From: an uncultured Pelagibacteraceae bacterium
GTDB taxonomy: Bacteria; Pseudomonadota; Alphaproteobacteria; Pelagibacterales; AG-422-B15
Assembly (NCBI GenBank): GCA_902526005.1
Contig: CABZIW010000002.1
Span: forward strand, 124,001-188,000
Length of the DNA stretch: 64,000 bases
Direction of reading: 5' to 3'
Position numbers and translations under genes: made by a program. The notes beneath the pieces were generated by a model, which was not told where the DNA came from, made no database searches, and saw only the letters and a program-made list of their open reading frames with translations. Position 1 is the first letter of the stretch. The number at the start of each line of letters is the position of its first letter. Shown here piece after piece: positions 1 to 9,982 of this stretch.

Positions 1-855
1 ATCCACTAGACGGTGCTGTATAACCTGGTTTTTTGCAATTGATTGTCCGAATTGTTTCCGGTTTTTACAATATTCAGTTGTGGAATCTTTTAAAACTTGC
101 AGAATACCAACTGCTTCAGAGCATGCAGCAATAGTGCTTATATCTACAATTTCCTCAATGGCATCGTAAGCCATATTAACTTTTCCTAAAACATTATCTT
201 TTGAAACTTTTAGATTCTCAATGATAACTTCAGAGGCTCTGTATTCATCAATTGTTGGATAATTTTGCAGTGTAAGTCCCTCAGACTTTGTATCAACAAT
301 AAATAATGTAATTCCAGACTCAGATCTTTGCTCTCCTTCAGTTCTTGCAGAAATAATAAGGTGTGAAGCCATACCTGCTCCAAATACCACCGACTTAAAA
401 CCATTTAATACATAGTCATCTCCGTTAAGTACAGCTGACGTTTTTACATCATTTAAATCAAATCTACTTTGTGGTTCAGCATATGCAAATGCACATCTTA
501 TCTTGCCTGAGATTATCTCTGGTATAATCGAATTCTTTTGCTCCTCGGATCCAAGCTTTGATATCAATCCACCAGCTAATATTACAGTTGGTAAATATGG
601 TTCAACAACGAGTCCTTTTCCAAACTGTTCCATAACAATCATTAAATCAGCAGATTTTCCACCAAGCCCTCCATAAGCTTCATCAAATGGAACCCCTAGA
701 AGACCAAGTTCAGCAAATTGTTTCCAATTTTCTTCTTTCCATCCCTCTTCTGATTTGACTATGTTGCAACGAGTGTCCCAATCATAATTATCTCTTACAA
801 AAGAAGTAACCATGTTGTCCAGCAAGGTCTGTTCCTCGGTGTAATCAAAATTCAT
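1..855 (-). CDS. acyl-CoA dehydrogenase family protein (3' end truncated by window edge)
   Basis: Not in the ORF track because it has no stop in the window. Reverse-strand translation from ATG at 855: MNFDYTEEQTLLDNMVTSFVRDNYDWDTRCN...GLLGVPFDEAYGGLGGKSADLMIVMEQFGKGLVVEPYLPTVILAGGLI...; ACAD N-terminal and middle domains. Confidence 0.9.
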   Translation of the reverse strand, partial: MNFDYTEEQTLLDNMVTSFVRDNYDWDTRCNIVKSEEGWKEENWKQFAELGLLGVPFDEAYGGLGGKSADLMIVMEQFGKGLVVEPYLPTVILAGGLISKLGSEEQKNSIIPEIISGKIRCAFAYAEPQSRFDLNDVKTSAVLNGDDYVLNGFKSVVFGAGMASHLIISARTEGEQRSESGITLFIVDTKSEGLTLQNYPTIDEYRASEVIIENLKVSKDNVLGKVNMAYDAIEEIVDISTIAACSEAVGILQVLKDSTTEYCKNRKQFGQSIAKNQVIQHRLVD

Positions 856-898
856 AAAAAAGCGTTATAAGTTATGACAGTAAATATGTCAAAAGGTA

Positions 899-2101
899 CT
901 AAAGTCCTAAGACCATTTTAGCTATGATATTTCTTTGAATTTCGTTAGATCCTCCATAAATGGATGCCTTACGAAAGTTAAAATATGTTCCTGATAGGTT
1001 AGTAGCGTAATCTGGACCGACATATTCATTACTCAAAGTTGTGCCTAGGTGAGGATTTGCATAATATCCAACAGCTTCCATGGCCAACTCAGTAACGGCT
1101 TGCTGAATGTCTGTTCCTTTAATCTTTAAAAGAGAAGACTCTGGCCCAGGACCTTTACCTGCAGAATCCTTTGCGAGCGTTCTTAATTCGGTGTATTCAA
1201 GTGCTGATAATTCTAATTCTGCAGCTGCTATTTTTGCCTTAAATGCTGGATCTTGAATTAAAGGTTCGCCGTATGACATTTCAGAACTAGCAATCTGCTT
1301 TATTCTTTCAATTGCTTTTTTTGATCTTGCAACACCGGCAATACCTGATCTTTCATGAGCTAATAAAAATTTTGCATAAGTCCAACCCATATTTTCTTGG
1401 CCAATTAAATTTTCTACTGGAACTCTAACATTATCAAACCAAGTTTCATTCACCTCATGAGATCCATCCATAAGCTTGATAGGTCTAACAGTTACGCCAG
1501 GAGTTTTCATATCAATCAAAAGAAATGAAATGCCTTGTTGAGGTTTTTCTGCATCAGGATTGGTTCTTACCAAGCAAAAAATCCAATCTGCATACTGTGC
1601 CATTGTAGTCCAAGTTTTTTGTCCATTAACGATATAATGGTCACCTTCCTTCACAGCACTTGTTTTTAATGAGGCAAGGTCCGAACCTGAGCCAGGCTCT
1701 GAGTAACCTTGGCACCAAAAAACTTCACCACTCAAAATTCCAGGTAAGTGCTGAGCTTTTTGCTCTTCATTTCCAAAGGTATAAATTACTGGACCAACCA
1801 TGTTGATTCCAAATGGCATTATGTATTGGCATTCAGCTTTTGCACATTCTTGTTCAAAAATATACTTTTGTGTAGGGGTAAATTCTGCGCCACCATACTG
1901 TTTAGGCCAACTTGGTGCTGACCAACCATTGTGCTTTCCTAAAATCTTATGCCAAGCTGTAAGATCTTCTCTCGAGAGTTCTTTACCTAGTTTTCTTTTT
2001 GAATTGATTGAGTCTCTAAGTTCTTGCGGGTAATTTGTTTTAATAAAATCCCTTATTTCACTTTGAAACTTTAAATCTTCATTTGAAAACGCGGTGTCCA
2101 T
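899..2101 (-). CDS. acyl-CoA dehydrogenase family protein
   Basis: 400 aa; QGYSEPGSGSDLASLKT and YGGSNEIQRNIIAKMVLGL ACAD signatures. Confidence 0.95.
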   Translation of the reverse strand: MDTAFSNEDLKFQSEIRDFIKTNYPQELRDSINSKRKLGKELSREDLTAWHKILGKHNGWSAPSWPKQYGGAEFTPTQKYIFEQECAKAECQYIMPFGINMVGPVIYTFGNEEQKAQHLPGILSGEVFWCQGYSEPGSGSDLASLKTSAVKEGDHYIVNGQKTWTTMAQYADWIFCLVRTNPDAEKPQQGISFLLIDMKTPGVTVRPIKLMDGSHEVNETWFDNVRVPVENLIGQENMGWTYAKFLLAHERSGIAGVARSKKAIERIKQIASSEMSYGEPLIQDPAFKAKIAAAELELSALEYTELRTLAKDSAGKGPGPESSLLKIKGTDIQQAVTELAMEAVGYYANPHLGTTLSNEYVGPDYATNLSGTYFNFRKASIYGGSNEIQRNIIAKMVLGL

Positions 2102-2164
2102 AGAATCTCCTAAAATTGTATTTATAATTATATAATGTTAAAAAAAAAGCTTTTCAATATTCTT

Positions 2165-2683
2165 TTAGGCCTGTTTTGCGCTAAATTTTAGATGTTTATC
2201 AGCCATTAAATATAATACACAAGCGGCCATACCATAGAAAATGCTTGATAAAAATGTATTTTGTAAAAAAGGTAGAGCCATTATGTAGCAAGTAATTAGT
2301 CCATTCAAATCAGAAGCATACATTCCCGATCCATACCAAACAGCAAAATTTGATATTAAATAAAAAGATATTACACCTGTGCTAATTCCTATAAATGAAG
2401 TAGTTAGATTTAATTTTGAGTGAAAAAAAGTACCAATCAATATACACACGCAAATAGCAAAATAAATTATTGGCATACCAGCATGAAAACCTAAAAATAA
2501 ATCACTGATCAACATTGCTAAAATTGGAATACAATATGCCAATACTTTTTTATCAAACACGGCACCTGCAAAAAAAGCCATTCCTAATATTGGCGTGAAA
2601 TTAGGAGGATGAGGCAGTACCCTGCTTAATGCCAATACAAATACTATTGAAATACCAAAAATAATTTTTTTATTGATTTGCAT
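2165..2683 (-). CDS. DUF6580-type integral membrane protein, putative cobalamin-linked
   Basis: 172 aa, multiple hydrophobic helices, N-terminal SRVLPHPPNFTPILGMAFFAGAVF motif; same strand and directly downstream of a riboswitch-controlled TonB receptor. Confidence 0.7.
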   Translation of the reverse strand: MQINKKIIFGISIVFVLALSRVLPHPPNFTPILGMAFFAGAVFDKKVLAYCIPILAMLISDLFLGFHAGMPIIYFAICVCILIGTFFHSKLNLTTSFIGISTGVISFYLISNFAVWYGSGMYASDLNGLITCYIMALPFLQNTFLSSIFYGMAACVLYLMADKHLKFSAKQA

Positions 2684-2707
2684 TTAATAATTTATATCTC
2701 CTCTATA

Positions 2708-4927
2708 TCAAAAAGTATATCCAAAATTAAAAAATAAATTTCTTTCTGGCAATGGATATACATTGGATAATCCGTAATGTGCGTCATTATGAAAAGTACT
2801 TGAAACTGCATAATCGTAAGCTGCTTCATCAAATAAATTGTTTACACCAAAATTTAGAGTGTAGTTTTTATCAACAAAACTAAAGTACGAATTTACAATA
2901 TAATAATTTGGTATCTGCGGCTCGATATTTTCTTCATCATTCGAAACATATTTTTTATCAAAATAATTCAATTCTAAATCAAGAGTTAAATTATTTCTCA
3001 CTTCAGTTTCATAAGCTAAACTAAATTGCATTGGTGAAATAAGTGGTACAGATTTACCTCTTAAATTTAATGTATCAACTCCGCTTAAGAGATTTTGCCA
3101 CGTATTAGGTGCAAATGATTCTCCATAAGTGCTTACTCCCGGCGTAAGTGTTCCAGAAGTAAACTCTGCAACAGTATAACTAAAAGATCCCCTTAATTTA
3201 TTAGATTGATCAAGACTATATCCAAAATCAATATCAAAGCCCTTACGCTCGATCGGATCTACATTTGTATTAATTGAATTTCTATATTGTATTTCATTTG
3301 TTGTATCGATCGAATAATAACTAACATCTAAATTAAGTTTATCACTGAAATATCTGACACCAATATCGTAACCCTCAGACTCCTGAGGTTTTAAATCAAA
3401 GGTTGTCTTTGGGCTCGAAGAGGCAACTCTCTCATCAATATTAGGAATTCGAAAAGATTCGGCATAACTTGTATACAAAGAAAGGTCTCTATTTAATTTT
3501 TTTTCAAAACCAACATTGAATGCCTCATTGCTCGTCGTATCATTATGAGTTGTCATATCATAAATGACTGGATAGAAAACTCCAAAATATTCTACATCTG
3601 CAAAACCTGGGGCTGTTTTATCAATGTCATCACGAGCTCCAAACATACTTTTTTCATCTCTATACCCTAATGAAATTGTAAGGTCACTTTCATTTACATA
3701 AGTGGTATTTTGAAAATATAATGATCTGACCTTAAGATCGGCAAAAATTTGTTGTCCCATTGCCTCATCTTCTTTTCTATGTTTGGTTGAGTCATAAAAA
3801 GAATGTGCAAAGTCATACCCTATGCTTAAGATATTAGAGTGAGTTTCATTAACTTGCTTTGTCTCATATCTGGAATTAAAATTATTGCCGTCTATTGTTG
3901 TGACTGTATATCTATCACCATTATCCGGAGTAGACGCTGTATTTGCATTTGCTCCAAAAAAAGATTTATCTGTTTTATCTCTGTAGCCAGCGTTAATAAA
4001 AATCTTATTCATATCATTTAAAGGAACAACAACACTGGCATTAATCGAGTCCATTTCAGTATTAGCATAATCTACTCGTCGCTCTGAATTACATGAGTCT
4101 CCATTTTCTAATGTGCTTCCACCTATGTTTCTTGCTGTCTTGCTGTCCTCGTAGCGGTTACAAATATGGTAGTTATAAACTTCACCGCCTTTAATTCTTC
4201 CACCTGGGAGATCTTTTTCATTTTCCATCGACATCACGTCTATATTTAAAGTTATATCTTCAACTTTATGACTCATATTTAATAAAATATTACTTTCATC
4301 AAAATCCGCCGCATCTCGGTAGTTACTGTTTGTAGTTTGAGATCCAAAAAGACCAACAGAACTCTGATCATTTATTTTAGTAAACAATGATATATCCGCA
4401 CTTTTATTGCCAAATGAACCAATTGAGGTTTTAAGAGAATTAATTATATCCTTATTGTTTGTAACGATGTTAATTGCACCTCCGACTGCACCTGAACCAT
4501 ACAATGTCGCGGCTGATCCTCCTCTTATTATCTCTATTCTTTCAATGCTCTCTGTAGGTATATGAGAGTTTATAGTTGACATATCAACGTCATTGAGGCG
4601 TCTACCATTAATTAGAATCAGAGTATTTGATTTCGCTGTTTCTCCAAAACCCCGCATATCTAATGTGGTGTATACTCCGTCATATCCAGCTGACGTTGTT
4701 CTCGTAGAAATACCTGAATAGCTTTCTATTATTTTTGGCAAGGATTTGTTTTGATATAATTTGAGTTCTTCTTTTGAAATTATAGTGATATTTGATCCAG
4801 CTAAGCCCGATGAAAGTCGAGTGTACTCTTCACTGCTAGGGTTAATAGGAATTTCCGGCGTTTCAGCACTTAGATTAGTAATAAAAGTTACAAATATAAT
4901 TATTGAGAATAAAAGTTTTTTGGTCAT
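2708..4927 (-). CDS. btuB: TonB-dependent outer membrane receptor, BtuB-like (vitamin B12)
   Basis: 739 aa; signal peptide, plug domain (IERIEIIRGGSAATLYGSGAVGGAINIVT), C-terminal beta-barrel ending in aromatic F; cobalamin riboswitch in the leader. Confidence 0.85.
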   Translation of the reverse strand: MTKKLLFSIIIFVTFITNLSAETPEIPINPSSEEYTRLSSGLAGSNITIISKEELKLYQNKSLPKIIESYSGISTRTTSAGYDGVYTTLDMRGFGETAKSNTLILINGRRLNDVDMSTINSHIPTESIERIEIIRGGSAATLYGSGAVGGAINIVTNNKDIINSLKTSIGSFGNKSADISLFTKINDQSSVGLFGSQTTNSNYRDAADFDESNILLNMSHKVEDITLNIDVMSMENEKDLPGGRIKGGEVYNYHICNRYEDSKTARNIGGSTLENGDSCNSERRVDYANTEMDSINASVVVPLNDMNKIFINAGYRDKTDKSFFGANANTASTPDNGDRYTVTTIDGNNFNSRYETKQVNETHSNILSIGYDFAHSFYDSTKHRKEDEAMGQQIFADLKVRSLYFQNTTYVNESDLTISLGYRDEKSMFGARDDIDKTAPGFADVEYFGVFYPVIYDMTTHNDTTSNEAFNVGFEKKLNRDLSLYTSYAESFRIPNIDERVASSSPKTTFDLKPQESEGYDIGVRYFSDKLNLDVSYYSIDTTNEIQYRNSINTNVDPIERKGFDIDFGYSLDQSNKLRGSFSYTVAEFTSGTLTPGVSTYGESFAPNTWQNLLSGVDTLNLRGKSVPLISPMQFSLAYETEVRNNLTLDLELNYFDKKYVSNDEENIEPQIPNYYIVNSYFSFVDKNYTLNFGVNNLFDEAAYDYAVSSTFHNDAHYGLSNVYPLPERNLFFNFGYTF

Positions 4928-4979
4928 CTTTGCCTCCAGTTTGAAGTCACCGCAAACAAATTGTCCAAATGATTATCCC

Positions 4980-5152
4980 GATCACCTGTGGATGACTATG
5001 TTTTGTTGGTAGGTCTCCTGACTTCTCCATCACTACTTAAGCACACCTTCCCGATTGATCAGTGGTATTTGTACTTAAATTCCAAAGTTACAGTTGCGGG
5101 TACAGTTAAGGCTTTAAACCTTATTCCCTGTTATTCACTTTACGTGAACCAA
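4980..5152 (-). promoter_or_regulatory. cobalamin riboswitch (boundaries approximate)
   Basis: Reverse strand contains AACAGGGAATAAGGT...ACCCGCAACTGTA...GGGAAGGTGTG...GTCAGGAGACCTACC, i.e. the conserved core plus B12 box (about 5008-5022), upstream of btuB. Confidence 0.92.
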
Positions 5153-5195
5153 CATTAAAACTATTGTATATTCGAAATTACAAAGCAAGAAAAAA

Positions 5196-6704
5196 ATGGA
5201 AATTTTTGAAAATCAAAAACCTCTTTCTTTTGATTTTGACGAGGGTTTAGACAAGGCTCAAATATCTCCAAACGGGTTTAGAGAGTATGATTCACGTTGG
5301 CTTTATCCAGAAGAAATAAACAAAAAAGGATTAGAAATATTTGGTTACAGCCTTGGAAAATATATAAGCAATTCTGAAGGTCAAGGCTCATCTATCGTTA
5401 TTGGTCAAGATTATAGATCATACAGTACTGAGGTAAAATACCATCTAACAAAAGGATTATTGACAAGTGGTCTCAAAGTAATCGATGTTGGTTTAGCTTT
5501 ATCACCAATGGTATACTTTGCCCAACACCACTTAGATACCGATAGTCTTGCTATGGTAACCGCAAGCCATAATGAAAATGGTTGGACAGGAATAAAGTCT
5601 GGAATAGAAAAATCACTTACATTTGGTCCTGATGATATAAAAGAAATAAAAACTATTTCTGAAAATAGTCATGATTACATTCCATCGAATAACGGCAGTT
5701 ACGAGTTTAAAGAAGGTATTCGTGATGCATATCTAAAATATCTAAAGGGCACACAATCAGTAAAAAGAAATTTGAAAATTGTTATAGCTTGTGGCAATGG
5801 AACAGCAGGTGCATTTGCCCCTGATTTGATAAGAAGCCTTGGATGTGAAGTAATTGAATTGCATTGTAATTTAGATTTTAAATTCCCTAATTATAATCCT
5901 AATCCGGAAGATCTGACAATGCTCAATGATCTTGCAAAAAGTGTAAAAGAAAATAATGCAGATGTAGGATTTGCTTTTGATGGTGATGGCGATCGTCTTG
6001 GGGTTGTGGATAATGAAGGTAATGAAATATTTTCTGACAAAATAGGATTAATGCTTGCAGAGTATTTATCTGAGAAATATTCAAGTTCAAAATTTGTTAT
6101 CGATGTAAAATCGACTGGTTTATTTTTTAATAATGAGATTTTGAAAAAAAATAATTGCACTGTTGATATGTGGAAGACTGGTCACTCACATATAAAAAGA
6201 CGGGTTAATGAAATAAATGCCTTATGTGGTTTTGAAAAAAGTGGTCATTTTTTCATTGGTAAGCCCTTAGGACTGGGCTTTGACGATGGTTTGAGATCAG
6301 CTTCTATGATGATTGAATATTTGGATCACTATAAAAATAAGAGTTTGTCTGAATTATATTCAAATTTGAAAACTTCTTATCAATCTCCAACTATGGCCCC
6401 TTTCTGCAAGGATGAGGAGAAATATAGCGTCGTAGATGAAATAACAAATAAAATAATTCAAGATAAAAAAAATAAAATAAATGTCGCTGATTGTGAAATT
6501 GTTGAAACAAATACAGTAAATGGAATTAGATTTAGCTTATCCAATGGCTCATGGGGGTTGATTAGAGCATCATCAAATAAGCCATCTTTAGTTATAGTTA
6601 TTGAAAGCCTTGTTTCAAATGAAGAAGTTGAAATAATTTTTAAATATATAAACACACTTTTAAATGAAACTGGTAAAGTTGGAGAATACGATCAAAAACT
6701 ATGA
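5196..6704 (+). CDS. phosphomannomutase/phosphoglucomutase
   Basis: 502 aa; TASHNENGWTG phosphoserine loop, FDGDGDRLGVVD metal-binding loop. Confidence 0.9.
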   Translation: MEIFENQKPLSFDFDEGLDKAQISPNGFREYDSRWLYPEEINKKGLEIFGYSLGKYISNSEGQGSSIVIGQDYRSYSTEVKYHLTKGLLTSGLKVIDVGLALSPMVYFAQHHLDTDSLAMVTASHNENGWTGIKSGIEKSLTFGPDDIKEIKTISENSHDYIPSNNGSYEFKEGIRDAYLKYLKGTQSVKRNLKIVIACGNGTAGAFAPDLIRSLGCEVIELHCNLDFKFPNYNPNPEDLTMLNDLAKSVKENNADVGFAFDGDGDRLGVVDNEGNEIFSDKIGLMLAEYLSEKYSSSKFVIDVKSTGLFFNNEILKKNNCTVDMWKTGHSHIKRRVNEINALCGFEKSGHFFIGKPLGLGFDDGLRSASMMIEYLDHYKNKSLSELYSNLKTSYQSPTMAPFCKDEEKYSVVDEITNKIIQDKKNKINVADCEIVETNTVNGIRFSLSNGSWGLIRASSNKPSLVIVIESLVSNEEVEIIFKYINTLLNETGKVGEYDQKL

Positions 6705-7550
6705 TGTTAATGATGCCCATTCAATAAAGAATCGAATGGACATGAATAAAATAAATAAACCAAAAATAAAACTTAATTTACCTTTGGAGAGATAATGGGC
6801 AAATCTTACTCCCAAAGGGGCGCCTATTATTGTCATGGGCGTTATTAAAATTAAACCTACTAAACTTACGTATCCATAAGTTAGTGGTAGAGATACATTA
6901 TTTTGAACTCCAGCTATAATGAAACCAATTGTACCAGGAACAGCAATTATTGTTCCAATGCCAGCAGCGGTTCCAATGGCACGGTGTATATCGAAGTTAT
7001 AAAGTTTTAAGATGGGTATACTTATTGAGCCACCACCAACACCTATTATTACAGATAAAAAACCAATTGTTGATCCATAGCCATGACCTTTTAAATTGTT
7101 TGGAAATTTATCTGCAAATCTCCATTCATCTTTCCAAAAGAAAAATTGAAGAGCCACAAAAAATAAGATTATAGAATAAATTAGTATTAGGCTACTACCT
7201 TCAAGAAAGGATACTGCTATCGAACCGAAAATTACTCCGATCAATAATGACAAAGAAATAAATTTTAAAAAATCTAAATTGACTGAACCTCTTCTATGAT
7301 GATTTATAGCCGATATAATTGAAATCGGCACAATATTTGCAAGAGAAGTTCCAACAGCCAAGTGCATTCTTATACTCTCATCTACTTCTGCTAGCGTATA
7401 GATATAGTATAGAGCAGGTACAACAACTACACCTCCTCCAATTCCAAAAAGTCCTGCAATAAATCCTGCAAAAATACCTGTACTAACCAATAACATTACA
7501 GAAAATAGCAAGTCGCCAGAGGCAACATTGCTAAATATCGTTGTAAACAC
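6699..7550 (-). CDS. sulfite exporter TauE/SafE (TSUP) family protein
   Basis: 283 aa membrane protein; GFIAGLFGIGGGVVVVPAL and GVGGGSISIPIL TSUP repeats. Confidence 0.9.
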   Translation of the reverse strand: MFTTIFSNVASGDLLFSVMLLVSTGIFAGFIAGLFGIGGGVVVVPALYYIYTLAEVDESIRMHLAVGTSLANIVPISIISAINHHRRGSVNLDFLKFISLSLLIGVIFGSIAVSFLEGSSLILIYSIILFFVALQFFFWKDEWRFADKFPNNLKGHGYGSTIGFLSVIIGVGGGSISIPILKLYNFDIHRAIGTAAGIGTIIAVPGTIGFIIAGVQNNVSLPLTYGYVSLVGLILITPMTIIGAPLGVRFAHYLSKGKLSFIFGLFILFMSIRFFIEWASLTS

Positions 7551-7557
7551 TTAGAGC

Positions 7558-8841
7558 TTAGTTTTTGCCAGATGGAAGTTCGTTAAATGGAACTTTTTTA
7601 TCCGCTCTTTCATCTTGTGGTAACCCAAGAACTCGCTCTGCAATAATATTACGAAGAACTTCATCTGTACCACCTGCAATTCTCATTGCCGCAGAGAAAA
7701 AATATCCATTTTGAAATAAGTTCTTTAATACAGGGTTTTGATCGTGATGAACCATTCCTGAAGAATCCATTAGTTCAAGCGCATAAGCAGAGACATCTTG
7801 CATTTTTGATGCTGTAACAAGTTTGCTTATTGATAGCTCTGGACCTGGAGTCTGACCTTTTGATAAAGCAGTAATACTTCTAAATTTTGTATATTGCAAA
7901 CCACGAGACTGAACATACCAATCGGCCATTTTCTGTCTAACTTCACTATTTTTGATGGCAAGCCCATCTTCAACTTCTAGTTCTTTTGTTGCTTCAAATA
8001 TTTGATCAAAATCAAGCCCAGGAGGGTCACCTACTGCAAGTCTTTCATTCATTAGTGTAGTAAGCGCAACTTTCCAGCCTTCACCTTCTCCACCTAATCT
8101 TTGACTATCAGGAATTCTTACATCATTAAAAAAGACTTCGTTAAAATTTGAAGTACCTGATATTTGCTTGATTGGTCTTACTTCTATTCCAGGTGTTTTC
8201 ATATCTAAATAAAAATAAGTAAGGCCTTTATGCTTTAACGCAGATGGATCAGATCTTGCAACTATCATTCCATAATCAGCAAAATGCGCCCCAGATGTCC
8301 AAACCTTTTGACCATTTAAAACCCACTCATCGCCATCCTTTTCTGCCTTCATTTTTATTCCAGCTAAATCCGATCCGGCTGATGGCTCTGAAAATAGTTG
8401 GCACCATATTTCTTCACCTGTAATCATTTTAGGTAAGTATCTTTTTTTATCTTCATCTTTACCCCACACCATCATTGTCGGGCCAAGCATGCCAATTCCA
8501 ATTTCAAAATAACCAGAAGGAACCAAATAATCATGTTCCTCTTGAGAATAGATAACTTGTTGTATAGGCGATCCACCATATCCACCAAACTCTTTAGGCC
8601 ATAAAATAGCAGCAAACCCTGCTTCAGCTTTTTTCTTTTGCCATACTTTAGCTCGCTCTAAAGCCTCCTGAGCTGCTTCTTTACCGCCCTTTACTGTTTC
8701 AGGAGCTCCTGCAACAGCAATCTGAGGGCTTTTATCATTAGGCTTATCAGAAATTATTGATCTTTTTTCTGCATTTGCCTCGAGAAAGTCCCTCGCTTCT
8801 TTTCTAAATGCAGCTTCCTGCTGTGAGTCATTAAAGTCCAT
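7558..8841 (-). CDS. acyl-CoA dehydrogenase family protein
   Basis: 427 aa; QLFSEPSAGSDLAGIKMKAEKDGDEWVLNGQKVWTSGAHFADYG and GGTDEVLRNIIAERVLGLP. Confidence 0.95.
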   Translation of the reverse strand: MDFNDSQQEAAFRKEARDFLEANAEKRSIISDKPNDKSPQIAVAGAPETVKGGKEAAQEALERAKVWQKKKAEAGFAAILWPKEFGGYGGSPIQQVIYSQEEHDYLVPSGYFEIGIGMLGPTMMVWGKDEDKKRYLPKMITGEEIWCQLFSEPSAGSDLAGIKMKAEKDGDEWVLNGQKVWTSGAHFADYGMIVARSDPSALKHKGLTYFYLDMKTPGIEVRPIKQISGTSNFNEVFFNDVRIPDSQRLGGEGEGWKVALTTLMNERLAVGDPPGLDFDQIFEATKELEVEDGLAIKNSEVRQKMADWYVQSRGLQYTKFRSITALSKGQTPGPELSISKLVTASKMQDVSAYALELMDSSGMVHHDQNPVLKNLFQNGYFFSAAMRIAGGTDEVLRNIIAERVLGLPQDERADKKVPFNELPSGKN

Positions 8842-8843
8842 AA

Positions 8844-9974
8844 CTAAACTATATTCCTTTTCTCAAGATTTGAAATTAAATTTTCTTTCCATTGTCTTGT
8901 ACTGCCAATATTTAAAGAAAGTAGTTTTGATCTACGATAAAACAAGTGGCAATCATAATCCCAGGTAAAGCCAACTCCTCCATGAATTTGAATATTCTCT
9001 TTTGCAGCATAATTAAAGGCATCAGAGGCGCTCACTCTTGCGCCAGCTGCCGCAACAGGCAATTCATTGGAGTCAGTGCTCAACGCCCATGCCCCATAGT
9101 ATGCATTTGATCTAGCTAATTCAATTTTAACATACATATCTGCCATTTTATGCTTTAAAGCCTGAAATGAACCAATTTGTCTTCCAAAAGCAAATCTTTC
9201 CATTGAATACTTTTTTGCCTCATCCAGAGAAACCTGCGCTCCTCCAACTTGCTCAAAAGAATACAAAACTGCCGCTCTGTTAAATATATTTTCTGTCATA
9301 TCCCATGCCATACCTTGCTCACCGAGCAATTCGGCTTTTACATTTTCAAATTTAATACTGCAAGCAGGTCGCGTCGGATCAATTGTTTCAAGGCTTGTTT
9401 TGCTTACTCCATCTTGATGTAAATCAACTATGTATAATGAAAGTGAATTTCTATTTCCTTTATTATCGCTGTTGGCAGCAATTATTAGATAATCAGCGGT
9501 CTCTCCATCACTTACAGGTGATTTGTATCCATCAATTTTTTCTGATGAATATTCTGTTTTTACATTTGATGGTTTTGGCGTCCCATTTGTTTCGGATAGG
9601 GCAAACGTGCCTATTTTTTCACCTGATGCAATCAAAGGTAAGAATTTTTTCTTTTGATCTTCAGATCCATAGTTTTTAATAAATTCTGCAAATAAATATA
9701 TTGAGGATGAGAATGGTGTGGGTGCTAGAGATCTTCCCAATTCTTCTGCTATGACACATAGTTCCAACATACCGAGACCAAGTCCACCGTATTCCTCTGG
9801 AATTGCAGTTCCAGTCCAACCCATTTCGGATATTTGTGACCATAGTTCTTTATGATAATGCAGTTGATCGTCATCAAGAATTGTTCTTACTGATTTACGA
9901 TCACACTTGTCGAATAAAAATTTTCTAGCTTGATCACGTAGAAGTTTTTGATCATCTGAAAAATCAAAATTCAT
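8844..9974 (-). CDS. acyl-CoA dehydrogenase family protein
   Basis: 376 aa; GGLGLGMLELCVIAEELGRSLAPTPF and IHGGVGFTWDYDCHLFYRRSK. Confidence 0.93.
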   Translation of the reverse strand: MNFDFSDDQKLLRDQARKFLFDKCDRKSVRTILDDDQLHYHKELWSQISEMGWTGTAIPEEYGGLGLGMLELCVIAEELGRSLAPTPFSSSIYLFAEFIKNYGSEDQKKKFLPLIASGEKIGTFALSETNGTPKPSNVKTEYSSEKIDGYKSPVSDGETADYLIIAANSDNKGNRNSLSLYIVDLHQDGVSKTSLETIDPTRPACSIKFENVKAELLGEQGMAWDMTENIFNRAAVLYSFEQVGGAQVSLDEAKKYSMERFAFGRQIGSFQALKHKMADMYVKIELARSNAYYGAWALSTDSNELPVAAAGARVSASDAFNYAAKENIQIHGGVGFTWDYDCHLFYRRSKLLSLNIGSTRQWKENLISNLEKRNIV

Positions 9975-9982
9975 GATAGCTA

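Noticed and set aside
4761-5012. Plus-strand 83-aa ORF
   Set aside because: Antisense to the btuB start and overlapping the riboswitch; no recognisable domain.
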